DNA from: JASHPR01 sp963739645 | Lineage (GTDB): Bacteria > Actinomycetota > Actinomycetes > Streptosporangiales > Streptosporangiaceae | NCBI GenBank assembly: GCA_963739645.1 | Contig: CAVUBM010000104.1 | Location: 62,001-126,000, forward strand | Reading direction: 5' to 3' | Length of the DNA: 64,000 bases | In this document: positions 44,975 to 54,220 of the stretch, one piece after another | Layout: every line of letters starts with the position of its first letter | How positions within the stretch are numbered: the first letter of the stretch is position 1 | Notes under the pieces: generated by a model | The model's database searches: none | The model's input: the letters and a program-made list of their open reading frames with translations, nothing else | Told to the model about the DNA's origin: nothing | Program-made: the position numbers and the translations under genes

Positions 44975-45394
44975 ATGACCCACTCAGCAGCTTCCGTCAC
45001 CACCGCGGTCACGCCGAGCTCGCCCGACCGGCCGCCGACCATCTGGCCCAGCGTGCCCTACCCGGATCCGCAGGCGGCGATCGACTTCCTGGTCGCGACC
45101 TTCGGCTTCGAGCCGACCGCACTGATCCCCGGCGACCGGCCGGGCAGTTACGCCGAGATCGAGCTGCGCTGGCCGCACGGCAGCGGCGGCATCATCATCC
45201 GCACCTGGGACCGGCCGGCGCCGAACTGGCTCTACGTCGTCGCCCCGGATCCCGATCGCCTCTACGAGCGGGCCAAGGCGGCCGGCCTGGAGATTACGCG
45301 GGAGATCGAGGACACCGACTACGGCAGCCGCACGTTCACGACCGTCGATCCGTGGTCGGTCAGCTGGACCTTCGGCACCTACCCCGGCAGCTGA
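44975..45394 (+). CDS. VOC-family (glyoxalase-like) protein
   Basis: 139 residues from ATG 44975, with GGAGG nine bases upstream; the frame extends back to 44870 but without family signal. The start WPSVPYPDPQAAIDFLVATF and the end TTVDPWSVSWTFGTYPG are typical of the PhnB-like/VOC group. Middle strand: LRWPHGSGGIIIRTWDRP. Ligand or substrate unknown. Divergent from the HAD gene with about 100 bp between starts. Confidence 0.85.
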   Translation: MTHSAASVTTAVTPSSPDRPPTIWPSVPYPDPQAAIDFLVATFGFEPTALIPGDRPGSYAEIELRWPHGSGGIIIRTWDRPAPNWLYVVAPDPDRLYERAKAAGLEITREIEDTDYGSRTFTTVDPWSVSWTFGTYPGS

Positions 45395-45408
45395 CCGGGT
45401 CGGCCGCG

Positions 45409-45900
45409 TCAGCGCTCCATGGCGAAGGTGACCAGCCGCTTCCCGAGCCGCCGCCGCAGCTGGTGCACCGGGTCCAGGTGCAGCGCGCGGGCCAGCCAGG
45501 GGCTGGACTGCTGGCCGATGGCCAGGATCACCTCGTCAAAGTGGTGGTGGCCGGTCTCGGCGCGCACCGCCGGCACCAGGTCTTCATCGCTGATGATGCC
45601 GCTCGCCTGGCAGCCGATCGTTTTCAGATGGCGCACGGTCAGCTCCATGCGGTGCCCCGCCGCCTCGGTCAGGTTATGGTCCGGGTGGGGCGCGACAGGG
45701 AACTTGCCGATCTGGGCGCCGAGCAGCAGCTCCATCGCGGGCAGCTTGACCTGGCCGGTGCCGGCCAGTGACAGCACCACCACCTCGCAGGGCTCCTGCT
45801 CCTGGCGCGTGACGAGGTAGGAGATCGGCTGCATATTGAGCCGCTCGTCCACGCTGAGGAAATCCATATCCACGACTAGCAGATACCGCCGCATGTCCAT
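45409..45900 (-). CDS. UspA-like universal stress family protein
   Basis: 163 residues from ATG 45900, with GAGGGA just upstream; an in-frame extension to 45969 lacks support. It shows the alternating strand and helix pattern of the Usp/Rossmann-like fold: MRRYLLVVDMDF, PCEVVVLSLAGTGQVKLP, VRHLKTIGCQASGIISDED and HFDEVILAIGQQSSPWLARA. The last stretch is the usual Usp beta4-alpha4 with a nucleotide-binding-like loop, though the full GxxGxxxxG ATP motif is absent. Proposed role is stress or dormancy response. It converges with the VOC gene. Confidence 0.65.
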   Translation of the reverse strand: MDMRRYLLVVDMDFLSVDERLNMQPISYLVTRQEQEPCEVVVLSLAGTGQVKLPAMELLLGAQIGKFPVAPHPDHNLTEAAGHRMELTVRHLKTIGCQASGIISDEDLVPAVRAETGHHHFDEVILAIGQQSSPWLARALHLDPVHQLRRRLGKRLVTFAMER

Positions 45901-46030
45901 CACTTCCCTCAACCGCCGCCAGCGGACGAATGGCGGCTGATATTTGCCTACCCCCTGTTCCTGCGCCAAACCTGCGCGAGCCCGGTCCGCGGCGCCCTAG
46001 CTGAGAAACGAGCCGAGGCCCGCTGACCGG

Positions 46031-47635
46031 TTAGGACGGCGCCGAGCCCTCGGCTCCCCGCATCGGCGCGTCGGCACTCGCCACGTCGGCTTGCGCGCCC
46101 TCGGTGTCCGATCCGCCCGCGGGCTCCTCCTTCTGCGCCCCGCCCCGCAGGCCCAGGATAGCCACGACCGCGGCCGCGGCCATCACCACGGCCATGATGT
46201 AGAGCACGGTCTGCGTGGCGTGGGCGAAGTCGAGCCGGATGAAGTGCGGGATCGCGCCGACGCTGCCGCTGCCGCTCCGGGTCTGGGACAGGTGCGAGGC
46301 CGCGGCGCTGGCCCGCGCGCTGGGCACGCCCTGGGCGATCAGCGACGACGTGACCTGGTGCCGCATGTCCGTGACCAGGATCGTGCCGAGGATGGCCAGG
46401 CCCATGCTGGCGGCGTAGTTCCTGACCGTCTGGGTGATGCCGGTGGCCTCGCCGTAGGAGAGCGTGGAGGCCCGGTTGACCGCGTCGGTGCTGGCCGGGC
46501 CCAGCATGAACCCCATGCCCGCCCCGGCCAGGATGATGTACCACTGCTGGGTGCTGAAGCTGAGGTCGGTGACGCTCCCCGCCCAGAGCCAGAACCCGAC
46601 GGCTCCCAGCACGCAGCCGATGACCACGGGCCGCTTGGCCCCGCCGCGGTCCAGCATCCGGCCGCCGATCTGGGCGGCGATCACGAAGCCGATGAAGAAG
46701 TACAGCAGGATGATGCCGGCCTGCGAGGCGGACTTCCCCAGCGAGAGCTGGGCGTACTCGCTGCCGAAGAAGAACACCGGGATGAACACCAGGTTGGTGG
46801 TGAACAGCACCATGTTCTCGACCAGGAACGGCCGGATGCGGAAGATGCGCACCTGCATCAGCGGCGATTCTGTGCGCCGCTCGACGAAGTAGAACACGAC
46901 CAGCAGCGCCACCCCGGCGACGATCGAGATCTCGATGAGCGGGTTGCTCCAGCCCCAGACGTTCGACTGCTGGAAGCCGAACACGCTCAGGGCCACGCCA
47001 ACCGCGATCAGGGCCACGCCCCGGTAGTCCATCCGGGCGGGCCGGTACTCGGTGGTCGGCCGGGAGATGAGGATCAGCGCCAGCGCGATGAGCGCGACCG
47101 GGATGTTCACCCAGAAAATCGCCCGCCAGGTCCACTGCGTGAGGTAACCGCCCAGGACCGGGCCGATCGCGGTGAGACCGCCGGCGATGCCGAAGAACAG
47201 CGCCAGCGCCTTGCCGCGCTGGCGCAGCGGGAACGTCTGCACCACAATGGCCAGCGCCGCCGGGAACATGATGGCCCCGCCAAAGCCCTGAATGGCCCGG
47301 AACAGCACGATCCAGGCCTCGGCCAGGCTGCCCGTGGGCGTCAGCCCGCACAGCGCCGACGCGCCCGCGAACACGATGACGCCCAGGATGACCATCTTCT
47401 TGTGCCCGACCGTGTCGGCCAGGCGGCCGCCGAAGGCGAAGAACGCGGCCAGCGTGAGCAGGTACGCGTTGACCGCCCACTGCACGCCGGTGCTGGTCAG
47501 CCCCAGTTCCTTCTGGATCTCGGGCACCGCGATCGAGACGATGGTCTGGTCGATGAACGTCATCGCGACAGCGAAGATCATCGCTGCCAGAATCAGCCCT
47601 CTGGGCCGGCTGCCAGTACCGCTGCTGGCTGTCAT
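46031..47635 (-). CDS. DHA2-family (EmrB/QacA-like) multidrug MFS transporter
   Basis: 534 residues from ATG 47635. A 14-helix drug:H+ antiporter. The first helix carries motif D1 (MTFIDQTIVSIAVPEIQKEL). Motif A is FGGRLADTVGHKKMV and motif C lies in VLGGYLTQWTWRAIFWVNIP. A long Ala/Ser/Gly/Glu-rich cytoplasmic tail follows the last helix. Family members export dyes, antibiotics or self-made products. No TetR gene is adjacent, so regulation is not evident. Confidence 0.93.
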   Translation of the reverse strand: MTASSGTGSRPRGLILAAMIFAVAMTFIDQTIVSIAVPEIQKELGLTSTGVQWAVNAYLLTLAAFFAFGGRLADTVGHKKMVILGVIVFAGASALCGLTPTGSLAEAWIVLFRAIQGFGGAIMFPAALAIVVQTFPLRQRGKALALFFGIAGGLTAIGPVLGGYLTQWTWRAIFWVNIPVALIALALILISRPTTEYRPARMDYRGVALIAVGVALSVFGFQQSNVWGWSNPLIEISIVAGVALLVVFYFVERRTESPLMQVRIFRIRPFLVENMVLFTTNLVFIPVFFFGSEYAQLSLGKSASQAGIILLYFFIGFVIAAQIGGRMLDRGGAKRPVVIGCVLGAVGFWLWAGSVTDLSFSTQQWYIILAGAGMGFMLGPASTDAVNRASTLSYGEATGITQTVRNYAASMGLAILGTILVTDMRHQVTSSLIAQGVPSARASAAASHLSQTRSGSGSVGAIPHFIRLDFAHATQTVLYIMAVVMAAAAVVAILGLRGGAQKEEPAGGSDTEGAQADVASADAPMRGAEGSAPS

Positions 47636-47735
47636 TGTCCCCCCACGTCCGGAGCGCACCGTTCAGTCTGGTGCGGCGCAGACTCAGAGGCAATCGTAGG
47701 CTGGCCACCTTAACCGGCCTGGCCGGGCCCCAGGA

Positions 47736-48332
47736 CTAGCGCTGGCGGGTCCACTGCGGGCCGACCGACAGCCAGGCCGTCTCCCAGCCCGCCAGCCGCC
47801 GCCGGTCCAGAACCCGCCGGGTGAGCAGGGCCAGGCCTGCGAGCACGATGACGAGAGCGGTCATCGCGGTCAGGGCCGCGACGCTGGCGCGCTCCCCGAC
47901 CTGGGCCGCAGTGGCGGGAGGAACCTGCACGCGCCCGGCGCGGTCGAGCCAGACGGGCACCATGCGGCCCGCGTCGGATCCGGAGGGGGCGGGGACCTCG
48001 CCGGTCTGCGTCTTCCCGTCCGCGGTCCACCGGGCCGGTGCCCAGACCAGCCACGAGTTCAGTCCGTCGTCGGTCATCATCGGCCCGGGCACGGGCTGAA
48101 GCAGCGCCGCGTGAACCAGATGCCACGACCGCTGCTCGTGCCGCACGGCGGCGTTGCCCGCCCGGACCCAGCTGCCGGCGGCGCCGGCCAGGAGCGGGCC
48201 GAGGACCAGGAACATGATGACGACCGCGGGCAGCAGCCACGCCTCGATCAGGTCTGAGCGCCTGCGCAGCGGATTGCGGTCGATCCCCAGCCTGCGGGCC
48301 ACCCTCGTCCACATCTTTGTGGGCGCCTTCAT
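47736..48332 (-). CDS. Rv1733c-like two-helix membrane protein
   Basis: 198 residues from ATG 48332; the frame continues to 48503 without family-like sequence. The start (MKAPTKMWTRVARRLGIDRN, then PLRRRSDLIEAW) and the two helices (LLPAVVIMFLVLGPLLAGAA near residue 30-50 and ALTAMTALVIVLAGLALLTR near 155-175) enclose an external domain with WTADGKTQTGEVPAPSG. This is the layout of the mycobacterial Rv1733c family. The function is unknown; in mycobacteria it belongs to the dormancy regulon. Confidence 0.82.
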   Translation of the reverse strand: MKAPTKMWTRVARRLGIDRNPLRRRSDLIEAWLLPAVVIMFLVLGPLLAGAAGSWVRAGNAAVRHEQRSWHLVHAALLQPVPGPMMTDDGLNSWLVWAPARWTADGKTQTGEVPAPSGSDAGRMVPVWLDRAGRVQVPPATAAQVGERASVAALTAMTALVIVLAGLALLTRRVLDRRRLAGWETAWLSVGPQWTRQR

Positions 48333-48563
48333 AGCCTTCACCCCATCGGCGAGCCCGGCCGCAGCGCTGCGGCCGCCTCCTCCTAAGAGTCCCTCTCCAC
48401 GCTGTCGAGCGCTACACTCGGCTGCCGCGAATCCGCCATATCCTGACTGGCGGCAGCCGGCGGCACCGCTCTCCGGGCTGGAACTGCCTGGTCTCATCGT
48501 CACATATCCGGCCAGGATGCGGGAACCGGAGCCCGAAGCGCCGGGGGAACTCGATGCCCGCGG

Positions 48564-49838
48564 TCAGGACCCGGCGGCCTGGGCCGCGGCCGCGGCCCGC
48601 CCGGCGGACAGTTCCCGTTCCCTGGCGTTGCCGGCCAGCGCCGCGGCGCGCTCGAACTCGACCCGGGCCTCGTCCGGGCGCCCCAGCTTCATCAGGAGGT
48701 CCCCGCGCACGCTCGGCAGCAGGTGATACCCCTGCAGCGAGGGCTCGCCCGCGAGCGTGTCCACCAGGTCGAGGCCGGCCTGGGGCCCGAACGCCATCCC
48801 CACCGCAACCGCCCGGTTCAGCTCGATCACGGGTGACGGCATCAGCCCGGCGAGTATGGCGTAAAGGCCCGCGATTCTTTCCCAGTCGGTGTCCTCCGGC
48901 CGGAACGCACGCGCATGGCAGGCCGCGATCGCCGCCTGCAGCGCATAGGGGCCGTGCGCGCCGCCGAGCTGCTCGGCCCGGTCAAGGGCGGCCAGCCCGC
49001 GGTTGATCAGCAGCCGGTCCCAGCGGCGCCGGTCCTGGTCCAGCAGCAGGATCGGCTCCCCGTCCGGGCCGCTGCGGGCGCGGACCCGGGACGCCTGGAT
49101 CTCCATCAGCGCCACCAGCCCGTGCACCTCGGGCTCCTCCGGGGCGAGCTGGGCCAGGATGCGGCCCAGGCGCACCGCGTCCTCGCACAGCGCCGGGCGC
49201 ATCCAGTCGTCCCCGGCCGTGGCCGAGTAGCCCTCGTTGAAGATCAGGTAAATAACTTCCAGAACGGAATCCAGGCGGGCCGGTCGTTCCTCCGGGCTCG
49301 GGACCTCGAACGGCACCTGCGCCTTGGCCAGTGTCCGCTTGGCCCGGACGATGCGCTGCGCGATCGTCGGTTCCGGTACCAGGTAGGCCCGGGCGATCTC
49401 CGCGGTGGTCAGCCCGCCCAGCAGCCGCAGGGTCAGCGCGACCCGCGCCTCGACGGCCAGGATCGGGTGGCACGCGGTGAAGATCAGCCGCAGCAGATCG
49501 TCGTCGATGTCGTCGGAGAACGCGGCGTCGAAATCGGGGGTGACGGTGTTGCCCTCGGCCTCCAGCGTGCGGGCGATCTGGGCGTACTTGTGCTGCAGCT
49601 CCCTGTTGCGCCGGAACAGGTCGATGGCCCGGCGCTTGGCCACGGTCATCAGCCAGGCACCCGCGTTGCGGGGCACCCCGGACTCGGGCCACTGCTCCAG
49701 GGCGGCCACCACGGCATCCTGGGCGAGCTCCTCGGCCAGGCCGACGTCGCCGGTGTACCGGGCGAGACCGGCGATGAGCCGTGCTGACTCCATCCGGACC
49801 ACGGCCTCGACCGCAGCATGAGTCTCTGCTGCCGTCAC
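48564..49838 (-). CDS. ECF42-type RNA polymerase sigma factor with C-terminal TPR-like extension
   Basis: 424 residues. Sigma region 2 (LARYTGDVGLAEELAQDAVV, then AWLMTVAKRRAIDLFRR) and region 4 (LGGLTTAEIARAYLVPEPTI, AQRIVRAKRTL) are followed by a helical C-terminal domain (LIFNEGYSATAGDDWMRPAL, LNRAVAVGMAFGPQAGLDLV). This length and extension define the ECF42 group, which is genetically tied to DGPF/YCII proteins instead of anti-sigma factors. The partner lies directly upstream (49962..50297). The extension is required for activity in studied members. Confidence 0.93.
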   Translation of the reverse strand: MTAAETHAAVEAVVRMESARLIAGLARYTGDVGLAEELAQDAVVAALEQWPESGVPRNAGAWLMTVAKRRAIDLFRRNRELQHKYAQIARTLEAEGNTVTPDFDAAFSDDIDDDLLRLIFTACHPILAVEARVALTLRLLGGLTTAEIARAYLVPEPTIAQRIVRAKRTLAKAQVPFEVPSPEERPARLDSVLEVIYLIFNEGYSATAGDDWMRPALCEDAVRLGRILAQLAPEEPEVHGLVALMEIQASRVRARSGPDGEPILLLDQDRRRWDRLLINRGLAALDRAEQLGGAHGPYALQAAIAACHARAFRPEDTDWERIAGLYAILAGLMPSPVIELNRAVAVGMAFGPQAGLDLVDTLAGEPSLQGYHLLPSVRGDLLMKLGRPDEARVEFERAAALAGNARERELSAGRAAAAAQAAGS

Positions 49839-49894
49839 GACATCCGATCACACCACCCGCCGGCGGCCTGGGCAAACCCGGCGGCCAGCAGGGT

Positions 49895-49938
49895 GGTGGT
49901 GCCCACGCTGGGCCTGGAGCACCAGCGTGGGCACCACC
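49895..49938. terminator. 17-bp perfect hairpin between the YCII and sigma factor genes
   Basis: GGTGGTGCCCACGCTGG (49895..49911) pairs exactly with CCAGCGTGGGCACCACC (49922..49938) across a 10-base loop. It has no U-tract. Transcription from the YCII gene would pass through it before reaching the sigma gene, so it may be a terminator or attenuator that sets their ratio. Confidence 0.6.
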
Positions 49939-49961
49939 ATCCCGCCCGGCCCGCGGCATGG

Positions 49962-50297
49962 TCAGTAGACCTGCCGGAGCGTGCTCTCGCCGTCGCCGGC
50001 GATGTCGAGGAACCGCTTGGTCCACTCGACGGCCTCGTCGGCGTCCCTGACCTCCATCAGCGCCCAGCCGCCGATCAGCTCCTTGGACTCGGTGTAGGGC
50101 CCGTCGGTCACGGTGAACTTCCCGTTGGCCCGGGTGACCTTGATGGCCTCCGAGTACGGGCCCACCCCGCCGGTCGCGACCAGGACCCCGGCCTTGGTCG
50201 CCTCCTCGACGAACGTGCCCATCTCCTCCATGAGTTCCGGGCGCGGCGGCGCCATCGGCGCGGACGGGTCGCCCATCGTGTAGCCCAGGAATCGCAT
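49962..50297 (-). CDS. YCII/DGPF-domain protein, partner of the ECF42 sigma factor
   Basis: 111 residues, MRFLGYTMGDPSAPMAPPRP then VTDGPYTESKELIGGWALME and a final GESTLRQVY. The DGPY motif replaces the classic DGPF, and it is the small ferredoxin-like YCII fold. GGGAGC precedes the ATG at 50297. Genes of this family are the usual targets and neighbours of ECF42 sigma factors. The biochemical role is unknown. Confidence 0.92.
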   Translation of the reverse strand: MRFLGYTMGDPSAPMAPPRPELMEEMGTFVEEATKAGVLVATGGVGPYSEAIKVTRANGKFTVTDGPYTESKELIGGWALMEVRDADEAVEWTKRFLDIAGDGESTLRQVY

Positions 50298-50605
50298 GTC
50301 GTGCTCCCTTCTGGTGTGCCAGCCGCCCTGGTGGCGGCGGGCCGGCCGGGCTGGCGTCCTGCCGCCGGCGGCCTTTCTTGCCCACGCGTCGAACGCCGTG
50401 CTTCCAGATCGACATCAGCCGGAAAATACTTCGCGCGATTTCCGGGCTGCCCGGCAGGCCGGGCCCGAACCCCTGGAAGACCCATCCCTGGTGCCCGGTT
50501 TGAGCCATTCCGGGGCAATGGCCCGGAGTTTGCCGGACCGCCTCGCGGGTAGACACGCGCAGCAGTTAACCCGGCGTGGTGGCCGGACAGAGGAGGAGGT
50601 CGGCG
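50298..50605. other. divergent intergenic region
   Basis: 308 bases separate the YCII start (minus) and the MFS start (plus). It must hold promoters for both. I see the AGGAGGAGGT ribosome site (50590..50599) but no clear sigma or operator motif. Confidence 0.4.
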
Positions 50606-52060
50606 ATGGTGTCGGAGACGAGATCCACGCAGCCGCCCGGGCGCAACGTGCTCGCGGATCTGGACTCGCGCATCCCGACCAGCTTCTACTGGTACCTGGC
50701 CGCGCTGGCCTGCGTCGGCGGATTCCTGTTCGGGTACGACACCTCGAACATCGGCTCGGTCCTGGACTTCATCCCTTACCACCTGTCGAGCTTCTGGACC
50801 GGCTACCTGGTGGCCGGGGCCTCCCTCGGCGCTGCCGTCGGCGCGCTCATCGCCGGGCCGCTGACCGATCACTTCGGGCGCAAGTTTCTGCTGGTCACGG
50901 ATGCGGGGATCTACGCCATCGGCGCGCTGCTGTCGGCGTTCACGGTGAACTGGTTCATGCTGGTGTCGTCGCGGACGCTCATCGGGCTCGCTATCGGGGC
51001 CGACTCCGCGATCGCCACCGCCTACATCGCCGAGTTCGCGCCGCGGGAGCGGCGCGGCCAGCTGAGCATCATCCAGCAGTGGATGATCACCGTGGGGATC
51101 CTGGTGTCCTACCTGGTGGCGGTGCTCATCCTCAAGCTCTGGCCGAACCAAGCCCGCCACCTGGACTGGAGGCTCATCCTCGGCATCGGCGCGATCCCGG
51201 CGATCGTGGCCGTGGCGCTGCGGTCCAGGATGCCCGAGTCGCCGCGGTGGCTCATGCTCCGCGGCCGCTACGCCGACACCAGGAAGGCGTTCGGCCTGCT
51301 GGGGATGGAGACCACCGAGGACGAGGTGCGGGCGGCCGCCGACCAGCTCCGGGGGGCCGAGCAGGAGCGGCGGCGGAAGACGCAGTGGACCAAGGGCGTG
51401 ATCCGGGCGCTGATCGTGGTCTGCGTGTTCTTCATTTTCCAGCAGATCACCGGGATCAATATCCCGTTCTACTACGGCCCAAAGATCCTGGCCACGTTCT
51501 TCCAGGGCGGGAACAGCGCGGTCGAGGCCGCGGTCGCCGGCGTCGAAGTCACCGCGATCCTCGGCGCGGTCAACGTGGTCGCGACCTACTTCGCCTTCCG
51601 CTGGATCGACAAGTTCGGCCGGCGCCCGCTGGCCATCGGGGGCTATGCCGGCATGGCGTTCTTCATGCTGGTCGCCGCGGCCGGGGTGGCGTGGCTCACC
51701 GACATCCCGAAGACCGTGGTGGTCATGGTCGGCTTCTCGTTCTTCATCACGTCGTTCGCGATCGGTGTCGGCGGGACGGGCTGGCTGATCCAGGGCGAGG
51801 TCTTCCCGACCGCGGTGCGCGGCCGGGCGGCGGCGATCGGGGCCGCCGTGGACTGGGTAGCCAACTTTGCGCTTATCGAAGCGTTCCCGGCCTGGCAGAA
51901 TGCCTGGGGACTGGCCTGGGTCATGGTGTCGTTCGCCGTCCTGGCGGTGGTGGCGATCGGGTTCGTGTACAAGTTCCTGCCGGAGACCAAGGGCCTGTCG
52001 GTGGAGCAGGCGGTCCAGGTGTTCGAGCGGGAGGCCGAGGCCAGTAAGGCGCCGGTCTAG
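50606..52060 (+). CDS. sugar porter-family MFS transporter
   Basis: 484 residues from ATG 50606 with a very strong AGGAGGAGGT site. Sugar porter signatures: GGFLFGYDTSNIGSVL in helix 1, GPLTDHFGRKFLL in loop 2-3, RMPESPRWLMLRGR (PESPR), FQQITGINIPFYYGP in helix 7, DKFGRRPLAIGG in loop 8-9 and FLPETKGLSVEQA (PETKG) at the end. Proton-coupled uptake of a hexose, polyol or inositol-like substrate is expected; which one is not readable. Adjacent genes do not point to a sugar pathway. Confidence 0.94.
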   Translation: MVSETRSTQPPGRNVLADLDSRIPTSFYWYLAALACVGGFLFGYDTSNIGSVLDFIPYHLSSFWTGYLVAGASLGAAVGALIAGPLTDHFGRKFLLVTDAGIYAIGALLSAFTVNWFMLVSSRTLIGLAIGADSAIATAYIAEFAPRERRGQLSIIQQWMITVGILVSYLVAVLILKLWPNQARHLDWRLILGIGAIPAIVAVALRSRMPESPRWLMLRGRYADTRKAFGLLGMETTEDEVRAAADQLRGAEQERRRKTQWTKGVIRALIVVCVFFIFQQITGINIPFYYGPKILATFFQGGNSAVEAAVAGVEVTAILGAVNVVATYFAFRWIDKFGRRPLAIGGYAGMAFFMLVAAAGVAWLTDIPKTVVVMVGFSFFITSFAIGVGGTGWLIQGEVFPTAVRGRAAAIGAAVDWVANFALIEAFPAWQNAWGLAWVMVSFAVLAVVAIGFVYKFLPETKGLSVEQAVQVFEREAEASKAPV

Positions 52061-52113
52061 TCAGGGTCACTACGCTAGAAGCCTGCCGCGCCGGTTGACA
52101 GAGAGCAGGAGCC

Positions 52114-53097
52114 ATGCGGTTGCGGGGAGGCGTAGCGATCGACCTTGGCACGGTCAACACGCTCGTACACATCACCGGCCGCGGGATCGTCATCGAGGAA
52201 CCCTCCGCGATCGCCATAGACCGGTCGACCAACCGGGTGATCGCCGTGGGCCAGATCGCGGACGCGCTGGCCGGGAAGGAACCCCAGGACATCGAGGTCA
52301 TCCATCCCCTCAGGGATGGGGTCATCGCCGACCTGGACGCGGCCACGGCCATGCTGCAGGCGTTCCTGCGCCGGGCCCGGCTGCGCCGCAGCCTGCTGCG
52401 GCCGGCGGCGGTGGTCTGCGTGCCGGCCGACGCCACCTGGGTGGAGCGGCGGTCGCTGGCCGCGGCGGTCGAGGCGTCGCGGCCGCGCTGCTCGGTGCAG
52501 CTCGTCGACGAGCCGGTGGCCGCCGCGGCGGGCGCGGGCTTCGACCTGGCCGAGGGCGCCGGAGCGTTCCTGGTGGACATCGGCGGCGGCACCACCGAAG
52601 CCGCGGTGCTGGCGGGCGGTCACGTGGTGCGGGCCCAGTCGCTGCGCGTCGCGGGCAACGCGATGGACGAGGCGATCGTGCACGCGGTCAAGGCCGAGTA
52701 CGGGCTTCTCATCGGCCGCAACGCGGCCCGGAGCCTGAAGACGGTCCTCGGGGTGGCCGACGGCGCGGCCGAGTGGATGGAGACCGTGGGGGTCGACGCC
52801 GCGCGCCGGACGCCGCGCGTGGAGCACATCTCCGGGCGGCTCGTGGCCGAGGCCCTCGAGCATCCGATCACCGCGATCGCCGACTCGGTGGAGGAGATGC
52901 TGTCCGACATCCCGCCCAACCTGGCCGAGGACATCGTGCGGGGCAAGATCCGCCTGGCCGGCGGCGGAGCCCTGCTGCCGGGCCTGGCCAGCCGGATCGA
53001 GGTGGCCGCGGGCATCCCGGCCATGGTCGTGGACGACCCGCTGCGGTGCGTGGTCCGGGGCGCGGCCGAGATACTCGAGCACAGCGAGGGCGGCTGA
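52114..53097 (+). CDS. MreB-like actin-family protein
   Basis: 327 residues. Actin/Hsp70 ATPase motifs: phosphate 1 AIDLGTVNTLVHITGRG, phosphate 2 FLVDIGGGTTEAAVL, adenosine segment IRLAGGGALLPGLASRIE; also VVCVPADATWVERR and VDEPVAAAAGAGFD. It is shorter than typical rod MreB (about 340-350) and has no mreC or mreD next to it. Such solitary MreB or Mbl paralogues occur in actinomycetes, some with roles in spore-wall formation. It lies 53 bp after the MFS gene and may share its transcript. Confidence 0.88.
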   Translation: MRLRGGVAIDLGTVNTLVHITGRGIVIEEPSAIAIDRSTNRVIAVGQIADALAGKEPQDIEVIHPLRDGVIADLDAATAMLQAFLRRARLRRSLLRPAAVVCVPADATWVERRSLAAAVEASRPRCSVQLVDEPVAAAAGAGFDLAEGAGAFLVDIGGGTTEAAVLAGGHVVRAQSLRVAGNAMDEAIVHAVKAEYGLLIGRNAARSLKTVLGVADGAAEWMETVGVDAARRTPRVEHISGRLVAEALEHPITAIADSVEEMLSDIPPNLAEDIVRGKIRLAGGGALLPGLASRIEVAAGIPAMVVDDPLRCVVRGAAEILEHSEGG

Positions 53098-53155
53098 CCG
53101 GACCGGTCAGCCGCTGCGCCCGGTATTCCCAGGCGCGAGCGGGCAGGATGAACAC

Positions 53156-54034
53156 GTGACCGGTGCTGACCTGCTGCACGAGGCGGCCGTCGAGCTTTAC
53201 TCCGCCGACCCGGACGAGTTCGTCGCGCGCCGCAAGGACCTGGCGGCCCGGGCCCGGGCCGCGGGCGACACCGCGGCCGCCAAGCAGATCGGCGGACTGC
53301 GCAAGCCCACCCGGTCGGCCTGGATCATCAACCAGCTGGTGCGCTCCGCGCCCGGTGTGCCCTCGGAGCTGGCCAGCCTCGGTGACGAGCTGCGGGCCGC
53401 GCAGGGATCCCTGGACGGCGCGGCCATCAGGGAGCTGTCCCAGCAGCGGCGCCGGCTGATCGAGAACCTGACCCGCCAGGCGTTCACGGCCGCGGGCCTG
53501 GACGCGCCGCCTGCCGCGCTCAGGGACGAGGTGACCGCCACCCTCGGCGCCGCCCTGGCCGACCCGGAGGTCGCCAGGCAGATGGCGGCCGGGGCCATGG
53601 CCCGCGTGGCCCACCGGGACGGCCTGGGCCCCCCGGACGGGACGGAGCTCGCCCTGGCCACGCCCTCCCCTGGCCGCACCAAGGCCGCCGGGCCCGCGCG
53701 CGCGCCGGCCCGGGCCGGATCAGCGAAGATGACCCCCCAGGAACGGGCTCAGGCCGCGGCCGAGGCCAAGGCCCGGGCGGCCGAGGAGGCCGCAGCCGCG
53801 CGGGAGCGCCGCCGGCAGGAGGCGCTGGCCGAGGCCGAGCAGGCCGTGGCGGTGGCCGACCGGGCCGCGGAGGAAGCGGCCGCCGCTGAGCAGGAGCTTG
53901 AGGATGCCGCCCAGCAGCTGGAGGAGAATCTTGCTGATGCCCGCCGCCGCCTGGCCGACGCCAGGCTCATGGCGCGGCGGGCCAGAAACGGGCAGCGCCA
54001 TGCCCGCCGGGAACTCGACCGCTGGCAGAAATAA
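53156..54034 (+). CDS. Ala-rich coiled-coil protein, conserved in actinobacteria
   Basis: 292 residues from GTG 53156. The N-terminal half (DLLHEAAVELYSADPDEFVA, AAKQIGGLRKPTRSAWIINQ, then LVRSAPGVPSELASLGDEL) is a recurrent actinobacterial module of unknown role. The C-terminal half is a continuous Ala/Glu/Arg coiled coil (AAAEAKARAAEEAAAARERR...EELEENL-like heptads) ending ARRELDRWQK. No membrane helix or signal. It probably forms a structural or scaffold complex. Same direction as mreB, 58 bp downstream. Confidence 0.78.
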   Translation: MTGADLLHEAAVELYSADPDEFVARRKDLAARARAAGDTAAAKQIGGLRKPTRSAWIINQLVRSAPGVPSELASLGDELRAAQGSLDGAAIRELSQQRRRLIENLTRQAFTAAGLDAPPAALRDEVTATLGAALADPEVARQMAAGAMARVAHRDGLGPPDGTELALATPSPGRTKAAGPARAPARAGSAKMTPQERAQAAAEAKARAAEEAAAARERRRQEALAEAEQAVAVADRAAEEAAAAEQELEDAAQQLEENLADARRRLADARLMARRARNGQRHARRELDRWQK

Positions 54035-54220
54035 CCACCCGCGGTAATCCCGTCATGGCTCCGGAGTGATAGGCACCGGCGGCCCTGAGGACCTTCCTTA
54101 CCGGTGCTATTCGGGTTTTCCCGGGTCGCAATGTCACGGCTTAGGCTTGTAGACGCGATGTACCCGCGACCATAGCGCTGCGACCGCAGGAAGACGGGCC
54201 GTGCGTTGTTGCTGATTGTT

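Noticed and set aside
44254..45771. 505-codon plus-strand frame across the HAD, VOC and UspA region
   Set aside because: It runs through three genes on both strands and resembles none of their families; it is a GC-driven shadow.
46091..47713. 540-codon plus-strand frame opposite the DHA2 transporter
   Set aside because: Low-complexity Arg/Gln/His-rich reading on the antisense of a well-defined membrane protein.
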